Positions 28,743 through 35,987 of a stretch of DNA of 46,314 nt are shown piece after piece. The notes beneath the pieces were generated by a model. That model ran no database searches. It was not told the origin of the DNA and saw only the letters and a program-made list of their open reading frames with translations. Both the position numbers and the translations under genes were made by a program. Source of the stretch: Clostridia bacterium (GTDB lineage: Bacteria; Bacillota; Clostridia; Oscillospirales; Acutalibacteraceae); the NCBI GenBank assembly GCA_017402845.1, contig JAFPLH010000028.1:102430-148743 (forward strand), written 5' to 3'. The first letter of the stretch is position 1. Each line of letters begins with the position of its first letter.

Positions 28743-28935
28743 TCAAGCCTTTTTCAAAAGGCTTGCGGGGTTCTAAGGGGCAGCGAGTGTCGCCTGCCGG
28801 CTCGGTCGGTGCTTCTGCTTCGCAGAGGTTCTCCACCGGAGAACCTCAACCCCTTTGCCGCCGGAGCCAGAAGAAAGCCCTTTTAGGGGTGAATTTCAAA
28901 AACAGTCTAAACGACTGTTTTTGAAAGAGGGGCAT
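28743..28935. repeat. Interspersed repeat family A, copy 2
   Basis: It matches 14787-14980 in the same orientation. Opening hairpin AAGCCTTTT against AAAAGGCTT, shared GC-rich core, hairpin GGTTCTCCACCGGAGAACC, and closing hairpin TTTCAAAAACAGTC against GACTGTTTTTGAAA. Outer stems differ in sequence from copy 1 but remain fully paired. Confidence 0.85.
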
Positions 28936-29072
28936 TTTGGCAGAAAATGCTCCTTTGAGCCGTTTCGCACAATAGCTTCCCCGCCGCTCCAAGGCGGCTC
29001 AACAAAGTTTGACAGCGATAAACAAAAAAACTCTTTTTACACAATCTGAATTGATAATTTCAAAATGAATTC

Positions 29073-29248
29073 TAAGGAAACACTGAATAAATCACGTCCT
29101 GCGGACTGAGCACCCATCTCGCTTGCCTTTTTAGTCAAATTGTACTCAAATCACTTGAAATACGTCTGTATTCCTGCGTGATTTTCGCACAATTTGCCCT
29201 GAAAAATTCTAAGCGATATAGGCACTCGATTTAATCAGTTTTTCCCTA
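29073..29248. repeat. Interspersed repeat family B, copy 2 (MITE-like)
   Basis: This is a 176-base element with 21-base terminal inverted repeats, TAAGGAAACACTGAATAAAT.. at the left and the complement of TAGGGAAAAACTGATTAAAT.. at the right (18 of 21 match). It shares the internal CTTGAAATACGTCTGTATTC core with the other family B copies. There is no coding capacity. Confidence 0.75.
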
Positions 29249-29281
29249 AATATACGGTACAAAATAGTTTTAAGCATACAC

Positions 29282-29506
29282 TCAAGCCAGATTAACGTCT
29301 GCTACAAGCTTTTTGCAGCGTTCGCAATAAAATGCGTCTAATTCAGCTCTGCCGTTTGTCATTTTTACGTTGCGAACAATTCCCTTTCCTGCAATTGCAC
29401 CGAAAAGGTCTTGTCTTTGGTTATCGGCATTGAATCTCATCAGACCTCTGCCCTCGCTTATCAATTTTCCCTTTTTCATCATTCCCGAACAGTACGGACA
29501 TATCAT
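29282..29506 (-). CDS. Small zinc-ribbon protein
   Basis: The protein has 74 residues. CPYC at residues 3-6 and CERC near residue 61 form a probable four-Cys zinc site, with a basic middle. The layout resembles DUF6487-type zinc-ribbon proteins of Clostridia; the function is unknown. GAGGAG precedes the ATG. It lies in a leftward group downstream of the DUF1836 regulator but is separated from it by about 310 bases. Confidence 0.78.
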   Translation of the reverse strand: MICPYCSGMMKKGKLISEGRGLMRFNADNQRQDLFGAIAGKGIVRNVKMTNGRAELDAFYCERCKKLVADVNLA

Positions 29507-29820
29507 TCTGATCTACTCCTCTTTATCATAAGATTATATTGCAGGTATTCCCGACGTAAGAACACCTGCAATTTCTTTTTTCTTCCAATTTAGCCTTCCA
29601 ATTTAACCTTTTAGCTCTAAGCTATTCAAGCTGCCCTGTGCAGCCTTTTACACCGCTTTTTTCCGTATCCTTTTTATTCTTAATTTTTTTATTTTTAATT
29701 TTTATCTATATCTTCATTTTTATCTTTGCGGTGTACTGTACTAATTTTCATATACCAATTTTTTTATTCCCTGTTTTCGCTTTGTTTTTTCTTTGTTTTT
29801 TCTTTTATTGTATATATTAT
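29507..29820. other. T-rich spacer with a dyad, no gene
   Basis: This spacer contains an imperfect 10-bp dyad (GCAGGTATTC at 29541 and GAACACCTGC at 29560) just upstream of a minus-strand TATAAT at 29538. A tandem 13-base repeat follows (TCCAATTTAGCCT, then TCCAATTTAACCT, around 29583-29609). Then comes a long pyrimidine-rich run on the plus strand to 29820. A hydrophobic open frame there merely reflects the T runs. Confidence 0.5.
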
Positions 29821-30384
29821 TTATGAAAAAACATCTGCAAATTCTTCATCGATTTTATCTTGAATCTGTGCAGATAAAAAAGCCATTACCATGATCTGCA
29901 ATGTCCTTTGAAGCTTAACCTTCCCTACGCTGTCTATATCGGGAATATGCGACACCTGCTCGCTAACCATAGCGCTGATCACGTCGAAGCTGTGCGTACT
30001 CGACTTGTCGCATAAATATACCGCTTTGCAAAACTCATTAAATAATACCTCGTCGCTTACCACATCATCAGAGGTATCTTCTACATCACCGTTTATATAC
30101 GCCATCAGATTAATTACATTTTCAATTTTCATAGACCTTCGTATACTATTTATAAGCATTATTCTCACTATCTGGCGTTGTCCGTACCTTTTATTTATTG
30201 GTGACGGCACCCATCCACGCTTTACCCAGTTCTGTATGGTGGAGGTTTCGAGTCCGGTAAGCTCTCTCACCTGTGAAAGCGTTATGCCGTTGGTAAATGC
30301 AAAAAACGGTTTTATCACATCAAATGCACATGAATTTTTATCACTGTCAAATTTCATTACCGTTCCGGGTATATATTGTATCAT
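29821..30384 (-). CDS. DUF1836 family, MerR-like HTH regulator
   Basis: The protein has 187 residues from the ATG at 30384, which has AGAGGTG upstream; the frame is open 26 codons further. Residues about 33-70 form a MerR-like winged helix: LSQVRELTGLETSTIQNWVK, then RGWVPSPINKRYGQRQIVRI. The rest is a helical domain seen in DUF1836 proteins. It is presumably a DNA-binding regulator. Its promoter carries the box also found at the his promoter and at the promoter 200 bases upstream, so autoregulation is a reasonable guess. Confidence 0.85.
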   Translation of the reverse strand: MIQYIPGTVMKFDSDKNSCAFDVIKPFFAFTNGITLSQVRELTGLETSTIQNWVKRGWVPSPINKRYGQRQIVRIMLINSIRRSMKIENVINLMAYINGDVEDTSDDVVSDEVLFNEFCKAVYLCDKSSTHSFDVISAMVSEQVSHIPDIDSVGKVKLQRTLQIMVMAFLSAQIQDKIDEEFADVFS

Positions 30385-30414
30385 TGTCGCACCTCTGCTT
30401 TTGAAGATACTATG

Positions 30415-30443
30415 ATTATACCACACGTTCAAGTGATAGTCAA
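30415..30443 (-). promoter_or_regulatory. Promoter of the DUF1836 gene
   Basis: TTGACT (30443-30438), 17-base spacer, TATAAT (30420-30415) on the minus strand. It lies in GTGTGGTATAATCATAGT; the spacer reads ATCACTTGAACGTGTGG. Confidence 0.85.
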
Positions 30444-30526
30444 CAAAATTACGCTTTTGCAACTAAATACGGTAATATTTACAAAATCCGAACACAACCC
30501 AAACACAAATTTGCAGTGATAAGAGA

Positions 30527-30589
30527 TTATTTACAAATCTCACGCTTCAAAAAGAACAATTGCAGATCACTTTTAGGTTCATCTGTCAT
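30527..30589 (-). CDS. 20-residue small ORF with strong expression signals
   Basis: The peptide is MTDEPKSDLQLFFLKREICK. AAAGGAGGG lies six bases before the ATG at 30589, and a consensus promoter lies 31 bases upstream. No known family. It could be a functional micropeptide, a leader peptide for the DUF1836 gene about 140 bases downstream, or the remnant of a duplicated gene, since promoter and leader resemble those of the DUF1836 gene. Confidence 0.45.
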   Translation of the reverse strand: MTDEPKSDLQLFFLKREICK

Positions 30590-30619
30590 TGTCATCCCTC
30601 CTTTTGTTACTATACTACG

Positions 30620-30648
30620 ATTATATCACACGTTCATGTGACTGTCAA
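30620..30648 (-). promoter_or_regulatory. Promoter of the 20-codon ORF
   Basis: TTGACA (30648-30643), 17-base spacer, TATAAT (30625-30620) on the minus strand, in GTGTGATATAATCGTAGT. A dyad TCACA-N6-TGTGA (30626-30641) fills the spacer. Confidence 0.85.
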
Positions 30649-30680
30649 TAGCGTTCGTGAGAAAATTTTAAAAATATTTT

Positions 30681-30709
30681 TTGTACAAGTTCCCCAAACA
30701 AGCTATTTT
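30681..30709 (+). promoter_or_regulatory. Possible promoter of the 45-residue peptide
   Basis: TTGTAC (30681-30686), 17 bases, TATTTT (30704-30709). It is divergent from the promoter at 30620-30648. Confidence 0.4.
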
Positions 30710-30786
30710 CTATATTATGTACTAAAGCCGACAAACAGAAGCAAAACCTTCTGCGGCAGCAAAAATATTTTAAGGAGGCACATTTT

Positions 30787-30924
30787 ATGTGTAACGCATT
30801 TGGAAACAACAGCTGTACTTGGATCATTCTCTTGGTGATTATTCTTATCGTATGTAACGGCAACAACGGCGGCTGTGGCTGCGGTAACGACTGCGGCTGC
30901 AACAACGGCTGCGGCTGCGGCTAA
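30787..30924 (+). CDS. 45-residue Cys/Gly/Asn-rich membrane peptide
   Basis: This is a short gene: MCNAFGNNS, then CTWIILLVIILIVC (one membrane span), then NGNNGGCGCGNDCGCNNG, ending CGCG. It has nine cysteines, seven of them in the tail (or six, counting the Cys that closes the span separately). AAGGAGG lies nine bases before the ATG, and a hairpin AGCCGGCA/TGCCGGCT follows the stop. The span-plus-small-residue tail recalls the very small membrane proteins of spore-formers (YjcZ-like), but I do not recognise a family. Metal binding or a disulfide/thioether-rich surface is possible. It is not a canonical lantibiotic precursor: no modification genes are adjacent. Confidence 0.75.
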   Translation: MCNAFGNNSCTWIILLVIILIVCNGNNGGCGCGNDCGCNNGCGCG

Positions 30925-30957
30925 AAGCAAATAGCCGGCATTTGCCGGCTTACACAA

Positions 30958-30999
30958 CAAAAAAGCACTCTCCGCACATATCTCTGTGCAGGGAGTGCT
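30958..30999. terminator. Terminator between the small peptide gene and murF
   Basis: AGCACTCTCCGCACA pairs with TGTGCAGGGAGTGCT (13 of 15 canonical, the rest wobble). The minus strand continues TTTTTTGTTG, ending murF; the plus strand continues GAACTTTTG. Confidence 0.85.
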
Positions 31000-31025
31000 G
31001 AACTTTTGTATTTTAGAAATGTCAC

Positions 31026-32378
31026 TTACAAGCTTTTCAAATACTCTGTTATCTTTTCAAAATGCATTGAGTGCGACGCTTTGACAAGGATAGTATCATT
31101 CTTATGAAGTATAGTATCTATTTCTTCAAGCGCTTGTTCAAGCGTATCAAAATGATGCACCTCAACGCTTGAAGCACATTCGCCTATCGTTTTTGCAAGC
31201 TTTCCGATAGTTATCAGAACATCTACACAGTGATCGTTTATATAAAAACCAACTTCTCCGTGAAGCATAATCTCTTTATCGCCAAGCTCTTTCATATCGC
31301 CCAAAACAGCAACCTTTCTCTCACCGTTCATTGACGTAAGAGAGTCTATCGCCGCTTTCATAGAGGCAGGATTTGCATTGTAGCAGTCGTCGATAATCTT
31401 AAACGAATCTGTTGTGATAACGCTTGCACGGCTGCCAACAGTTTTATACGACGCAATACCTTTTACGATATCCTCGTCTTTCATATTCATAGCTCTGCCG
31501 ACTGCTGCCGCTGCAAGAGCGTTTGTTACCATATAACTGCCGATAGCGTTGATAAACGCATCTACTTTTTTACCCTCATAGCACATTGTAAAGCTTATGC
31601 CGTTTTCGCCGTCTGCCGAAATGTTTTCTGCATAGAAATCATTGCCAGAATTCAAGCCAAAACGGAAATCAGCCTCACTTAAAGCAGCAAGCTTATCATC
31701 ATCACCATTTACCACAATAAAGCTGTCGTCCTCTTTGTACTCAAGCATTTCAGTTTTTGCCTTGAACACGCCGTCTCTGTCTTTGAGATTTTCAAGGTGA
31801 CAATTGCCTATATTAGTAAATACGCAAACCGTAGGACGTGCCATTTTACTTAATCTTCTCATCTCACCGAAGCCACTTATACCCATTTCTACAACGGCTA
31901 TTTCTGTATCTTCCGGCATCGCAAGAAGTGTAAGCGGTACTCCAAGTTCATTGTTAAAATTCCCCTTTGTCTTATGCACCACAAAATTCTGCTCCAGAAC
32001 AGAAGCTATTACCTCTTTTGTACTTGTTTTTCCAACGCTGCCCGTAATGCCTACAACCTCGATATTTTCAAACAGACTGCGATAATACTCTGCTATATCT
32101 TTGATCGCCTGTGTTGTTGAACGTACAAGTATTATCGGCTTTTCAGATGATATCACCTGTTCGCTGAGCGCACAAACAGCACCTTGTTCAAAGGCTTTTT
32201 CTATATAGCGGTGACCGTCTGTTCTCTCGCCCTTTATTGCAACAAACAAAGTTCCCTTTGCTGCCTGTCTGCTGTCGATAGTCACATTTTCGATAGTATT
32301 GTTCAAGTCTTTGCTGTTTCCCAAAAAATCGCCGTTACAAGCAGCTGCAATTTCATGCAAGGTCATCTCTTTCATCAT
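31026..32378 (-). CDS. murF: UDP-N-acetylmuramoyl-tripeptide--D-alanyl-D-alanine ligase
   Basis: It adds D-Ala-D-Ala to the UDP-MurNAc-tripeptide in the cytoplasm. It has 450 residues. The ATP loop is GITGSVGKTSTKE; VVEMGISGFGEM, FTNIGNCHLE and DDCYNANPASMKAA are typical Mur-ligase segments. GGAGGG lies eight bases before the ATG. It follows ddl, which makes its dipeptide substrate, by 19 bases. Confidence 0.97.
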   Translation of the reverse strand: MMKEMTLHEIAAACNGDFLGNSKDLNNTIENVTIDSRQAAKGTLFVAIKGERTDGHRYIEKAFEQGAVCALSEQVISSEKPIILVRSTTQAIKDIAEYYRSLFENIEVVGITGSVGKTSTKEVIASVLEQNFVVHKTKGNFNNELGVPLTLLAMPEDTEIAVVEMGISGFGEMRRLSKMARPTVCVFTNIGNCHLENLKDRDGVFKAKTEMLEYKEDDSFIVVNGDDDKLAALSEADFRFGLNSGNDFYAENISADGENGISFTMCYEGKKVDAFINAIGSYMVTNALAAAAVGRAMNMKDEDIVKGIASYKTVGSRASVITTDSFKIIDDCYNANPASMKAAIDSLTSMNGERKVAVLGDMKELGDKEIMLHGEVGFYINDHCVDVLITIGKLAKTIGECASSVEVHHFDTLEQALEEIDTILHKNDTILVKASHSMHFEKITEYLKSL

Positions 32379-32397
32379 AGTATAAGCCCTCCGACAA

Positions 32398-33450
32398 TCA
32401 AGCGTTGTACTTTTTGAGCGAAATATTTACTATCATATCGCACAGCTCGTCATACTCTATACCAACAGCCTTAGCCTCCTGCGGAATAAGGCTTGCGCTT
32501 GTCATACCCGGAAGTGTATTCGCCTCCAAAGCGTAAGTATCGCCGTTTGCATCAAGGAGAAAATCTATTCTGCCGTATGCGTCGAGCTGTAAAGCATTAT
32601 ACGCCTTAACTGCCTCTGCCTGTAAAAGCTTTGTTGTATTTTCGTCAAGCACAGCAGGACATACCTCCTCAGTTTTGCCTGCCTGATACTTATTCACATA
32701 ATCGTAAAAGCCCTCTTTGGGAATAATCTCTATTATAGGCAAAGCCTTGCCGTCAATAACGCCTATTGAGAATTCTCTGCCCTTTACATACTGCTCAACC
32801 AAAACTTCTGTTTCAAACTCAAAAGCAGCTTTCATTGCATTATCAAAGTCGGTTTTGTTTTCAACTATTGATACGCCTACGCTGCTGCCGCCGGAACACG
32901 GCTTTACAACACAGGGAAAATAATCCCACTGTGCACATTTGCCGTTTTGCATATCCTCTGTTTTATAACATTCTCCCTTAGGCGTACCGATACCGTGATG
33001 AAGGAAAATACTCTTTGTTATACCCTTGTTCATAGCAACGGCGCTTCCCAGATATCCGCTGCCGGTATACTTTATGCCAAGCAGATCGAAGGTTGCCTGA
33101 AGCTTGCCGTTTTCGCCGTTATCTCCGTGCAGAGCCAAAAAACAAATATCTGCATAGCGGCAGATCTCCTCTACGTGTTCGCCTAAAAATCTATCTGTTT
33201 TATCACGTCTTTGAGCCTTTATCGCCTTCAGATCGGGAATTCTTTCTCTGACTCCCAGATTCTGTGTAAAATCGTATCCATTTTCAAAAAGTGCAGCAAC
33301 ATCGCACTCGTCGTGTTCATAGCCCATAAATACATCAAGCAAAACGACCTTGTGACCACGTCTGCGCAAAGCGCCTGCAACCATTGTACCCGAAGTAATT
33401 GAAACATCTCTTTCTGTGCTGAGTCCGCCTGCAAGAACAACTATATTCAT
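32398..33450 (-). CDS. ddl: D-alanine--D-alanine ligase
   Basis: This ATP-grasp enzyme has 350 residues from the ATG at 33450 (MNIVVLAGGLSTERDVS), which has GGAGG upstream; the frame extends 15 codons further without a ribosome site. FYDYVNKY in the omega loop is the pattern of D-Ala-D-Ala rather than D-Ala-D-Lac ligases, and EANTLPGMT is the C-terminal metal/ATP segment. Paired with murF. Confidence 0.96.
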   Translation of the reverse strand: MNIVVLAGGLSTERDVSITSGTMVAGALRRRGHKVVLLDVFMGYEHDECDVAALFENGYDFTQNLGVRERIPDLKAIKAQRRDKTDRFLGEHVEEICRYADICFLALHGDNGENGKLQATFDLLGIKYTGSGYLGSAVAMNKGITKSIFLHHGIGTPKGECYKTEDMQNGKCAQWDYFPCVVKPCSGGSSVGVSIVENKTDFDNAMKAAFEFETEVLVEQYVKGREFSIGVIDGKALPIIEIIPKEGFYDYVNKYQAGKTEEVCPAVLDENTTKLLQAEAVKAYNALQLDAYGRIDFLLDANGDTYALEANTLPGMTSASLIPQEAKAVGIEYDELCDMIVNISLKKYNA

Positions 33451-33538
33451 TGTAAAAACCTCCATAATAAAAAAGCCTGCACCTACGAACAGCATAAGCT
33501 GTGATAAAAATTATAATTGCACACTGACTTATATTTTA

Positions 33539-34558
33539 CTATTTTTCCGCAAATGTTACAATAGAAAAATCGACATTTGTTTCGACAAAATAGCGATTAT
33601 TTTTGTTTTCTTCGTCGGAATACTCCAAGGTTGTATTATTCTTGAATACGGAATATCCACCTTTATACCTCAGAAGTGCGTCTGTATTTTTCGGGAATGT
33701 GACTTCTGCCTGAGATTTTGAGAAATTGAACTGCAGGTTTGCGCTTATCTGTGAAAACCTTGCTGCTATGCGGCTGAAATCTGCATCCAGGTTAAAGCTT
33801 CCGTTTGCGCCGAGTACCGTCAAAACTGCGCTCGATATATTTGCATTGGTATAAACAGCGTTTATTCCGTCAACAGTCATCTGTGAAGATGCACAATTCA
33901 TAACTACGCCTTCTTCTGCGGTCAGCGTTTCTATATCTGCTTTTGAATCATTGAGCATTACAGATATATTCTCCGCCGTTACATCACAAGCTTCAACAGA
34001 CGAATTAATAACGCTGATATCAATATCCATTGCGCTTTCCGGTGACTCTAACTTGTAAATGCAGTTTTCTCCCTTCAAAGAATAACCGCCCTTGAACGAA
34101 TCGGGAATTTGAAGAATAATACTTACGTCTTCTTTATTTGCGGCAGCCGTGTCTGAAAACTCGTTTTGTATATAAAGAGTTCCGTCTTTAACTGCCGTAT
34201 GAATAGCGGTATTGCCTTTAAGCTCGTTTTTATAATCATAAGAAATGCTGAGCTTGTCGCTGCCCTCTGCTTCGTGCAGCTCTGCAATACAGCTATTGGC
34301 ATATATTTCTATCGTATTAAATTCGTTTAGCTGATATGTCAAAGAGTCTTCGCTTGTCAGACCTTTTGCAGAAGAAATATCAACTAATTGCGGCACCTGT
34401 GCAATATTTTCCGATTGTCCTGTATTGACAAGCTTTGCAAAATGATTGTATATTTCGCCGTAGTTTACACTATCCTTTTTTATAGCAAGACCGCCTGCCG
34501 TCAGCAGTATAAAAGAAACTACAAAAAATACGGCGAACAGCTTAAATGCTTTTTTCAT
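33539..34558 (-). CDS. DUF4097-like exported or membrane-anchored protein
   Basis: The protein has 339 residues. The N-terminal hydrophobic segment (about 5-27, LFAVFFVVSFILLTAGGLAI) is a signal anchor. The remainder is rich in short Asn/Ser/Val beta repeats (INSSVEACDVTAENISVMLN), as in DUF4097/toastrack beta-helical domains. Its ATG overlaps the stop of the HAAS protein by four bases. DUF4097 and HAAS (DUF1700) genes commonly travel together as envelope-associated modules of unknown function. Confidence 0.8.
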   Translation of the reverse strand: MKKAFKLFAVFFVVSFILLTAGGLAIKKDSVNYGEIYNHFAKLVNTGQSENIAQVPQLVDISSAKGLTSEDSLTYQLNEFNTIEIYANSCIAELHEAEGSDKLSISYDYKNELKGNTAIHTAVKDGTLYIQNEFSDTAAANKEDVSIILQIPDSFKGGYSLKGENCIYKLESPESAMDIDISVINSSVEACDVTAENISVMLNDSKADIETLTAEEGVVMNCASSQMTVDGINAVYTNANISSAVLTVLGANGSFNLDADFSRIAARFSQISANLQFNFSKSQAEVTFPKNTDALLRYKGGYSVFKNNTTLEYSDEENKNNRYFVETNVDFSIVTFAEK

Positions 34559-35109
34559 TTTCTCTCTCCCTCGTTTTCAAGAACTCTTTTCATAAACCGA
34601 GGAAATACTCTCACGGCTGCCGATGTAAACTTTGAAAGAGCAATACACAGCATTACAAACGAAAAAGTTAATGTCAGCAAGCCCAAACCTATTATTATAA
34701 ATCCGGGGCTGAATGATGTAAGCGTAAACGAAAATACACCCAGAGCAAGCGATACTATACATAATACCACAGCGAACATCAAAAACAATACGCACATAAC
34801 CGCCGTAAGCGGAACCGTTACCGCACCCACAGGCAAAAGCAGAATAAACCTTGCAACGCTGCCTGCTGTTCTTTTGCCTTGTTTTTTTTCGGTAATAATA
34901 CCGTTAAGCAAAACACGATCGCCGTGTTTATATCTTAAAGCGATAGCTTCGGGACTGCCCAGCGCATTTATAATTTCGCTTTCATCTGTACCCTTTTCAA
35001 GCTGCTGAGCAAAGTATCGGTCACATTCGTTTTTTATCGTATACTTATCCTCATCAGGCATACCGTCAAGAGCAGACATCAATTCATACATAAACTGCGA
35101 CTGTGTCAT
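34555..35109 (-). CDS. HAAS/DUF1700 domain membrane protein
   Basis: The protein has 184 residues from the ATG at 35109. Residues 1-60 form the HAAS helical domain: MYELMSALDGMPDEDKYTI, then SEIINALGSPEAIALRY. Three hydrophobic segments follow. I set the start here because GAGGG lies upstream and the ATG overlaps the HAD stop (ATGA). HAAS proteins usually accompany a PadR regulator; none is present here. Confidence 0.85.
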   Translation of the reverse strand: MTQSQFMYELMSALDGMPDEDKYTIKNECDRYFAQQLEKGTDESEIINALGSPEAIALRYKHGDRVLLNGIITEKKQGKRTAGSVARFILLLPVGAVTVPLTAVMCVLFLMFAVVLCIVSLALGVFSFTLTSFSPGFIIIGLGLLTLTFSFVMLCIALSKFTSAAVRVFPRFMKRVLENEGERK

Positions 35110-35837
35110 AGAAGATAATCCCTCATTTTCAAAGTATCTCCGTTCGGTATAATAAAGTCTGCTCCACATTCCGGATCAAACGCCGGAGATATATTTGTAT
35201 GTATATACAAAGCTGAAAGTCCTGCCGCCTTTGCTCCCCTGATATCTGCGGTAGGATCATTTCCTGTCATAATTGATTCTTCGGCTTTCAGATCAAAGCG
35301 TGAAAGAATTGCTTTATAAAAATGTATATCGGGCTTTGAACACTCTGCGTCAGATGAAATAAGAATACCGTCAAACTTATCGAGAATACCGAGTATCTGT
35401 AATTCGTCCCATGTAAAAGCTCGCTGCGCATTTGTGAGAAGATACACATTTCCGCCCGCTTTTTTGAGATCGTCAAGCAGCTGTGCAATACCGTCATACA
35501 GTTTTATATAATCTCTTGACCACTTTCTGAAATACAAAGCCGTATCAAGAGTCAGTTTATCGCTATCCTTACAAGCAACGCCCTTATTTCGATATAAAAG
35601 CGAAAATACCTTTTCTATTTTTATATCAATATGTTTGTACTCAGGGTGCTGTTTACGTACGGCTTTTTTCTCGTTCTCAACTGCTTTGATATACTCGTCC
35701 TGAAGCTGCTTTGCGGTATAAGCCGCACCGTTTTTTGTATAATACTCTGCTGTTTTCTGCCAGAGAGAAATATCGCTTTCATCTGTATGAATATCCGCAA
35801 GTGTACCGTATAGATCAAAAATATAGTTTTTATACAT
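35106..35837 (-). CDS. HAD-superfamily hydrolase (YjjG/dehalogenase-like)
   Basis: The protein has 243 residues. Motif I is IFDLYGTLADI: nucleophile Asp8 is present, but the usual second Asp is Tyr10, as in haloacid dehalogenase-type members. A helical cap follows, then LLTNAQ (motif II) and MTGNDPTADIRGA (motif IV). Domain order matches the YjjG-like group. The DxY replacement weakens the case for a phosphatase; the substrate is unknown. First gene of a three-gene coupled unit with HAAS and DUF4097 proteins. Confidence 0.82.
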   Translation of the reverse strand: MYKNYIFDLYGTLADIHTDESDISLWQKTAEYYTKNGAAYTAKQLQDEYIKAVENEKKAVRKQHPEYKHIDIKIEKVFSLLYRNKGVACKDSDKLTLDTALYFRKWSRDYIKLYDGIAQLLDDLKKAGGNVYLLTNAQRAFTWDELQILGILDKFDGILISSDAECSKPDIHFYKAILSRFDLKAEESIMTGNDPTADIRGAKAAGLSALYIHTNISPAFDPECGADFIIPNGDTLKMRDYLL

Positions 35838-35862
35838 TTAAAATACCTCCGTTTTTTTATCT

Positions 35863-35891
35863 ATTATATTATAGCTTGAATCCAATGTCAA
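35863..35891 (-). promoter_or_regulatory. Promoter of the HAD-HAAS-DUF4097 unit
   Basis: TTGACA (35891-35886), 17 bases, TATAAT (35868-35863) on the minus strand; consensus. Confidence 0.85.
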
Positions 35892-35909
35892 ATAATATCG
35901 AATATGCTG

Positions 35910-35939
35910 TTGACTAATGTCCATAAAAAAGTATATAAT
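35910..35939 (+). promoter_or_regulatory. Promoter of the copper ATPase gene
   Basis: TTGACT (35910-35915), 18 bases, TATAAT (35934-35939). It is divergent from the HAD promoter. I see no clear CsoR or CopY site. Confidence 0.8.
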
Positions 35940-35987
35940 AATGTTAGACGCAAATAACTCTTTTACAGATAATAACGAGGTGATCTT

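Larger units (their letters stand above)
28516..29281. other. Gene-free region with a terminator and two repeats
   Basis: Between the his promoter and the zinc-ribbon gene there is no supportable gene. It holds a minus-strand hairpin terminator at 28632, repeat A copy 2, a 130-base unique stretch and repeat B copy 2. An open frame at 28855-29049 lies in repeat A and has no ribosome site. Confidence 0.6.

Noticed and set aside
28855-29049. 64-codon ORF
   Set aside because: It lies in repeat A copy 2 and flanks, without a ribosome site or recognisable protein.
29638-29826. 62-residue Phe/Leu/Ile-rich ORF
   Set aside because: It is produced by the T-rich tract; no ribosome site and no charged or conserved features.
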